A stretch of DNA of 64,000 nucleotides from Takakia lepidozioides. Its lineage: Eukaryota; Streptophyta; Takakiopsida; Takakiales; Takakiaceae. A program made the position numbers and the translations under genes. Below, piece by piece: positions 57,986 to 64,000 of this stretch. Below the pieces are notes generated by a model that saw only the letters and a list, made by a program, of their open reading frames with translations, was not told the origin of the DNA and ran no database searches. The stretch covers positions 57,554,042 through 57,618,041 of the forward strand of contig CM060734.1 of assembly GCA_030704615.1 (NCBI GenBank), in the 5' to 3' direction. Each line of letters opens with the position of its first letter. The first letter of the stretch is position 1.

Positions 57986-58039
57986 AATATAATTTGTTAA
58001 CAGGGGTTAGTCCCCTCCGAAAGAATACATGCACGACGA

Positions 58040-59209
58040 GAATGTCACCATGGATCTCTTTGCCCTTTTCCAGGGCTGCCAGGCTCGCGCATGCATTGCA
58101 AACACAAGCAAACATGACCCGGTCTGGCTTCACCTCTTCCAGCATCATTTGCTCATATATCTCCAAAGCCTCCATCCTACACCCATTCTGAGCATAGCCT
58201 GTGATCATCACACTCCAGGACACCACATTTCGCTCAGCCATATTGTCGAACACTCCCTTTGCATCCTTCATGCTGCCACCTTTGGCATACATGTGCACGA
58301 GGGCAGTATTAAAAATGACATCTGGTACAATTCCCGCTTTGATGATGTCACCATGGACCTCTTTGCCCTTTTCAAGGGCTGCCACACTTGCACACGCATT
58401 GCAAACGCAAATGAACGTTACCCGGTTGGGCTTCACCCCTTCCCGAATCATTTGCTCATACATCTCCAAAGCCTGCATCCCACACCCATGCTGGGCATAA
58501 CCTGCGATCATCGTACTCCAGGACACCACATTTCGTTCAGCCATATCGTCAAACACTTGCTTTGCATTCTTGATGCTCCCACTTTTGGCATACATGTCCA
58601 CCAGGGTATGTTCAGAATGACATCTGGTATAATTCCCGCTTTGATGATGTCACCATGGACCTCTTTGCCCTTTTCCAGCGCTGCCAGGCTTGCACATGCA
58701 TTGCAAACGCAAACAAACGTGACCCGGTTGGGCTTCACCCCTTCCCGCATCATTAGCTCATATGTTTCCAAAGCATTCCTGCCACACCCATGTTTGGTAA
58801 ATCCTGCCATCATTATATTCCACGTGATTACAGCTCGTTCAGGCATTCTACTGAACACTTGGTGAGCATCCACGATGCTCCCGCACTTAACATACATGTT
58901 GACAAGGGTGCTGTGTAGAAAAACGTTTGGCTTGAATCCACTTTGGATAATGTGAGCATGCACCTGCTTTCCAGCGTTCAAGTCTTTCATCTTGATGCAC
59001 TTATGCAAGAGACAAACATAAGTATCTGAATCTGCTGCAATGCCTCCTTGGTCTAAAGTCTGTAGAGCCACTTGCAGTCGCCCTGCCTCACATAGCATCC
59101 TCACATGCCCAGAAGTGCCAGAAGAGGCATTGTGGACTCCCTCTCTTGGTCCTCTTTCAGAAGCTGTGGTCACGGTCGAGGTGCTTGAATTTATCAACTG
59201 TACAACCAT
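58040..59209 (-). pseudogene. second PLS-type PPR gene, 3'-truncated and frameshifted
   Basis: Starts MVVQLINSSTSTVTTASERG at 59209, paralogous to the N-terminus of the DYW gene at 45663. PLS modules follow (MYVKCGSIVDAHQVFSRMPE, WNIMMAGFTKHGCG, VCNACASLAALEKGKEVHGD). After DVILN the frame breaks near 58608 (one base missing before TLVDMYAKSGS) and continues in another frame to KEIHGDI at about 58040. There the PPR sequence stops and unrelated sequence leads into the gypsy remnant. The remaining modules, E and DYW domains are absent, so the gene is dead. Its upstream region (59210-60060) is homologous to the CACTA cargo at 29.7-33.1 kb. Confidence 0.88.
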
Positions 59210-60617
59210 TGCTGCTGCTTCCAGTTGACGCAGGTTTCTTATAGCTGTTCATCCACTGGGAATCATACGTAATATTGTGCATGAAATCCGGCCCTCTTGG
59301 ATGAATCTGGACCCACACTCTATCCTTGATCCTTCAGCTATCCCTGCCTCTGCACCAATCATGTACAGATCCTCACCTTGCTGCTATCAGCTGACAATGC
59401 CAGCCTAGATTTGGTCTAGCAAACACCCCAACCCTACTCATCACAAACTACTTCAATGCTGCATTCCTCCCAAGACATTAAGAATGTGCTTGGGAGAGAG
59501 AGGACGACAATTTCCAAGAAAGCTTTGCGATGCATCTTGTTGTCTGCTTCTCTCTGTAATCTAACAGGCATTCACCTTTTGGCCTTGATTATCCCACCAT
59601 TCATTGGGGCCTGAACAATATTCCTTCCAAAGCTTCTCCTCAACTCTGTTATCTGTTTTTGGATACTTTCCTGTAGCCACATGCAAGGTAACATGTCAAA
59701 ATCACTCCAAGCCACCACAGGTCCACCCAACGAGCTAACTTGCACAATTCAACATTGAAAATTAGGGACGACTATGAAGAGGGCAAAATAGGCTGAAATG
59801 TGTGGAAGGTGCCCTCACCACACTGTCCTTGACTTTGTATCATGAAAGCATCTAGCTTTTCTTTCACCCACGGAGGATTCAGCCGACCATCAATCCAAAA
59901 GGACCTCTTGTGTGTGCTGCTTGTGTCTATGGTTTGGTGACCTCGGATAGGTCTGTGAGAACAACCACAATGCAGCTGAGCAGCCATAGACTTAAACATG
60001 GACAACCCTCTCAAGTACCTTGTTAACACCAGGAGAAATACCAAATCATGATACTGACTAGAAGAGCCCACAATTTCAGAAGTACATTCGTTTTCTGCTC
60101 AATTACGCAAAAGACAATTCCCAGCCTGGATCCGATGGCGCATACATACAACACATCGACCCCAAAAAACGAAACCACCAAATGTTTCGTGTTATTACCT
60201 AATTTGAATGGCATTCCTGAAGGCGCCATAGCAACCATAGGAAAGGGACTCCGTAGTCTGCGCATTGCCAAGGAGGATGCCGATCAGCCTTCCAACTTTG
60301 TTTATCCCAAAACAACACACAAATCCCTCCCTTCCTGCTCCATCAGTTGGGATGCATGTTCAGGTTTCAACGATCGGGGTCCATCGTTGGGGCTTCTGCA
60401 TTTTAAGCTACTTAGCGGATGGGTCGTGCGATTCCATCCGCCCATGTGTGTGGTGCCACATCCTTGGGTCCCACACGGCTCATCCGCTAACCGGATGATG
60501 CATCCCCTGCACACGGCCTAAACGACTGCGCCACCGCCAGCAATTCTTCCCAGAGAGCGAAGAGAGGAGAGAGAAGAAGGTTGCTTGGAGCACACTGAGC
60601 AATTGGCGAGGTGGGGG
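59210..60617. other. PPR upstream region and malate dehydrogenase promoter region
   Basis: 59210-60060 has no coding content but matches several pieces of the CACTA element (30290-30480, 31730-32090, 32165-33010). 60060-60617 contains open frames on both strands without features and should include the promoter and 5' UTR of the malate dehydrogenase gene. Confidence 0.55.
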
Positions 60618-63600
60618 ATGGTGCTGGGCGTGCAGGAGCAACTGGGCAGCAGCATGACAGCACAGGCGCGCCTGGCGCGTATTGCGTCTCATATGCGAGC
60701 TGCAGAGGAGGTTGTGTCTGCTGCTGCCTTGTGAGCATGTGTAGAATTGATTGTGAGAGTGAAGGGTGTCGGTGGAGAGAGGGTGGATTGCGGACTGATT
60801 GTGGTCTATGCGGATGGCTACAAGGGCAGGACATGGTGGGGATCCAGAGGGAGGCGGCCCGGGCTCGTGGGGCAACGCCAGGATTCAAGGTAGCTGTGCT
60901 TGGCGCTGCGGGTGGCATTGGCCAGCCGTTATGCCTGCTGCTGAAGATGAATCCGTTGGTGTCTACCCTTCACTTGTATGATGTCTTCAACACTCCGGGC
61001 GTAACCGCTGACTTGAGCCACACCAACACCTCTACTGTGGTGCGCTTCTCTATTTCTCCAAGGCCATAGCATCATGATTACATTCATGTTGATGAAGTGC
61101 TTCATTAGATCAGTGGGAATTGCGGAGTAACAAGGGTGCGCAGTGTTTATGAAACAAGGTGCGAGGCTTCTTAGGCAACGATCAGTTGGCAGCAGCGTTG
61201 GAGGGGATGGATTTGGTTATAATTCCTGCCGGGGTTCCCAGGAAGCCGGGCATGACTCGTGACGACTTGTTCAAAATTAATGCTGGGATTGTGCGCATAC
61301 TCATTGAAGGTGTTGCCAAGAACTGTCCCCGCGCAATCGTCAACATCATCAGCAACCCCGTCAACTCCACTGTGCCAATTGCAGCAGAGGTGCTAAAGCT
61401 GGCTGGCGTTTATGATCCAAAGCGGCTTTTGGGTGTCACTACTTTGGACGTTGTCCGAGCCAACACTTTCGTGGTGAGTAAACTGCGTGTTTTTGCATTG
61501 TCCTGCACCCCGAAGTGCCTGCGTCCTTCATCTACAGCACTTCACTCGTTTGATGTACGATGAAAACCAACGTGTAGAACTAATCACAAGGGCATAGCAT
61601 ACCTCTATGCTGGCGGCCTGTGGGAATCCTGAGAGCATGTTATGGGTGGCATTCTTGGCAGAGCCAATGCTTCACCATTGGGCAAAGGTGGTGTCACTTG
61701 TGACCTGTGGTAAGAAACTGCGGACTATTATTGTCATCAGCCTAGGTTGAAAGACTTCAAGACACAAGCTTTCTCAAGCACATTTCCACCTGCTCTCACT
61801 CACCTGGCATTTGGTGTCTGGGTGATTTCTTCTTAGCATATTTAGGTTGAGGGCTGTAGTTTGGTAAAATTGTCTAGATGGTTACTCCCCTCACAAGGGG
61901 TAATTGAACTACAGCAGAGAGTTCACCACTATCAGATGGAGGCGACTCCTTCCAGTATCTGACGACAGTTTGACAGGGTTCCTGAGATGTGGACATGTTA
62001 TAATCGGTGAGGCCAACTCTAGTGTAGACAAATGGAATTGGACTACAAGCTGTATGGATTCCACTGGAACACTCTAGTCAAGCAACTACTAGTGTAAAGA
62101 GGCCATCAGCTACCTCTTGTCTGAACCTCTTGTCTTCTTGGGTTTTTTCCCTCAATGAGAGCCTTTTTCTCGTGTCCAAAGAACAAGCTTTCTGACATGA
62201 TTTCTAGTCCAATGTACAGTTTCAGGCCCTAATGAATGCTTCTCTCTGAGTTTTGTGCAGGCGGAGGTGATTGGTGTGGATCCAAAGGTCGTTGATGTGC
62301 CAGTGGTAGGAGGGCATGCTGGCATAACTATTCTTCCAATTCTTTCTCAGGTTGGTCAGTCTTTGCTGTGTTGTCATTGTTCAGACATTTGCTTGTCTGC
62401 AGACCTTCAAGATTGTTCTTTGCTCATATTATCCTGATGACTTTATACACATGTCAACTTGTACTATATATGTATGCTGCTGGGGGAGGTGGAAGTGTTT
62501 GTGGTCCCTTTGGCCTTGTCTTACAGGGCTGACTAGTTTACATTTGATGCCAGGTAACACCTCAATTTTCATTCACCAAAGCGGAGGTTGAATTTTTGAC
62601 GAATCGGATCCAGCAGGGAGGCACAGAAGTGGTTGAGGTAGGCTGCTCTTGTTGATCAAACTTTGACCCCCAAGACTCTAGCTGCAAGTGTATATGACAG
62701 TCTGTGCTGGTGAAAGCTGAAGTGCCTTGTTCTTGTTTGCTATGTGAGTGTACCAGGAAATTTATCTGCGCAGTCAGAAGAGGTTTCCCTTGGTACTCCT
62801 TTTTCATTTTTCTTAGTGCTCATCAATATCACTGGGAGCCAAGACTATTTACATTTTTCAAAGTGACTTATAAGATGCCTTGACGTTTGTGCAGGCAAAG
62901 GCAGGGACAGGCTCTGCCACACTATCAATGGTGGGTACTTGACTGGCTATGTTACGTACCGAATTGAGGACTTCTATTCCAGATGATATGATGCCCACAA
63001 ATGTTTAGTTGTTGCTATAGTGATCCAGGGTGGTCTGTTTACATGTGAGAGATGGTTGCACCTTACTGATATTGCTTTTGTTTGGGTGTCAGGCATATGC
63101 TGCTGCTAAGTTTGCAGAGTCCTGCCTTCGCGCTTTACAAGGGGAAGCTGGCATAGTGGAGTGTGCATTTGTTTCATCCCAGGTAGGACTGATTGTTGTT
63201 GGTACACTTCTTCCATTCACTCAATAGATAGTCATTTAGATCTGAACGTCATAATAAACTGACTTTGAAACTTGTATTAGATGGTGGAAACTAACATACT
63301 ACACATCTGATTTTCTCTCATGCACTAAAGGGAGAATTTTGGACCATTGTATACACACAATCTTCCCTAATACATGTGGGTCCTTGAACAGGTGACAGAG
63401 TTACCTTTTTTCGCCACAAAGGTGAGACTTGGTCGCTCTGGAGTGGAGGAGATTTTTCCTTTGGGTCCTTTGAACAACTATGAAAGGTCAGTAATGCTGT
63501 TTGGCAATTGTTTTTGTCCAACCTTGATGCATTGTCTTATCTGGCTACACAAAGTCCAACCGACATAGTTTTCCTGGGTTACTGTGAAGGTTTTGTGCAG

Positions 63601-63732
63601 TTTTACAACATTTCGACTGACCTCACTTGGCCATTGTTCTTTTGCAGGGAAGGGCTGGAGAAGTTGAAATTGGAACTGCGCGACAGTATTGATAAAGGCA
63701 TCAGTTTTGTACAAAAATCAAAGTCTTCATAG
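60618..63732 (+). CDS. glyoxysomal/peroxisomal malate dehydrogenase, 9 exons
   Basis: NAD-dependent malate dehydrogenase, interconverting malate and oxaloacetate in peroxisomes for the glyoxylate cycle and beta-oxidation. Exons: 60618-60710, 60830-61039, 61159-61473, 62261-62350, 62554-62637, 62895-62930, 63093-63182, 63392-63486 and 63648-63732; 1098 bp, 365 residues, phases consistent. The leader contains RLARIASHM, fitting the PTS2 pattern R-L-x5-H-(L) except for Met at the last position. The NAD-binding loop is GAAGGIG (56-62), the substrate loop [16 protein letters not shown], the catalytic His is in VGGHAG (His225), and the C-terminal part has [14 protein letters not shown]. The protein ends QKSKSS, with no PTS1. 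The donors at 60710 and 61039 are the least certain. An alternative start at 60654 keeps the PTS2. Confidence 0.93.
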
Positions 63733-64000
63733 TGTGCCAAAAAAAATTATGGATGGCAGCCATGCCTGTAAAGTATGGCTATGTTCATCAGCATGTGGGG
63801 AATTTGACGTGTCGACTAGAGGGTTTGGCTAGTGGTGGATGTCAGTGTAATTTGATGGCTCAAGTTATCGTAGTCAACAGGCAGATTAAAAATTTCTGAT
63901 TACAACAGCCAAGCTTTGGAATCTGATGTTTGGCTGGAAATCCTCAAATGGTCCCAGTACTGAGGTCCATCTCAGGATTAAGATTCACTACAGATGCAAA
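63733..64000 (+). other. 3' flank of malate dehydrogenase
   Basis: Noncoding; presumably the 3' UTR. No canonical AATAAA is obvious before the window ends. Confidence 0.4.

Noticed and set aside
58029-58865. 278-codon plus-strand frame
   Set aside because: It is the antisense of the PPR coding sequence, whose repeated modules keep the opposite strand open.

Overview
The window looks like nuclear DNA of a land plant, most likely a seed-free one (fern, lycophyte or bryophyte). The reasons are multi-exon genes with short GT-AG introns, long intronless PLS-class PPR genes with a DYW domain, a peroxisomal-type malate dehydrogenase with a PTS2-like leader, a plant-type GNAT acetyltransferase, and plant copia, gypsy, hAT and CACTA elements. 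The species cannot be fixed from the sequence alone.

Host genes, left to right: a four-exon plastid-type GNAT acetyltransferase (1445-3630, +); an MRNIP-like gene lacking a recognisable first exon (15212-16467, -); a seven-exon choline/ethanolamine kinase (18363-21216, -); the spliceosomal protein SF3B5, whose first exon carries only six coding bases (41248-43239, -); an intronless PLS-DYW PPR gene broken by one frameshift just before its last zinc-binding motif (45663-48201, +); TOM6, a 55-residue mitochondrial import subunit (49748-49915, -); a decayed SWP73/SNF12 (SWI/SNF) pseudogene (50780-52368, -); a truncated and frameshifted second PPR gene (58040-59209, -); and a nine-exon glyoxysomal-type malate dehydrogenase (60618-63732, +). 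These are unrelated housekeeping or organellar-RNA genes; nothing suggests an operon-like cluster.

Mobile DNA fills the space between them. At 6.2-11.6 kb lies a ruined Ty1-copia element into which a TTAA-flanked MITE (family B) has inserted, and into whose terminal inverted repeat a second TTAA-flanked element (family A) has inserted. An intact solo copy of B lies at 23.8 kb and a diverged relative of A at 13.9-14.4 kb. At 25.8-35.1 kb is a tandem duplication of a hAT transposase gene. The second copy is split by a 4.9 kb CACTA element that carries fragments of a PPR gene and PPR-gene upstream sequence, homologous to 58-60 kb of this window. A 0.8 kb block downstream of the GNAT gene is present again around the MRNIP gene, split by what looks like a local inversion. 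At 54.5-58.0 kb an unidentified zinc-finger-like ORF precedes a Ty3-gypsy remnant that stops in RNase H and directly abuts the truncated PPR gene.

The most noteworthy signals are the three-level TTAA insertion nest, the PPR-carrying CACTA element, the duplication/inversion around MRNIP, and the frameshift in the DYW gene.
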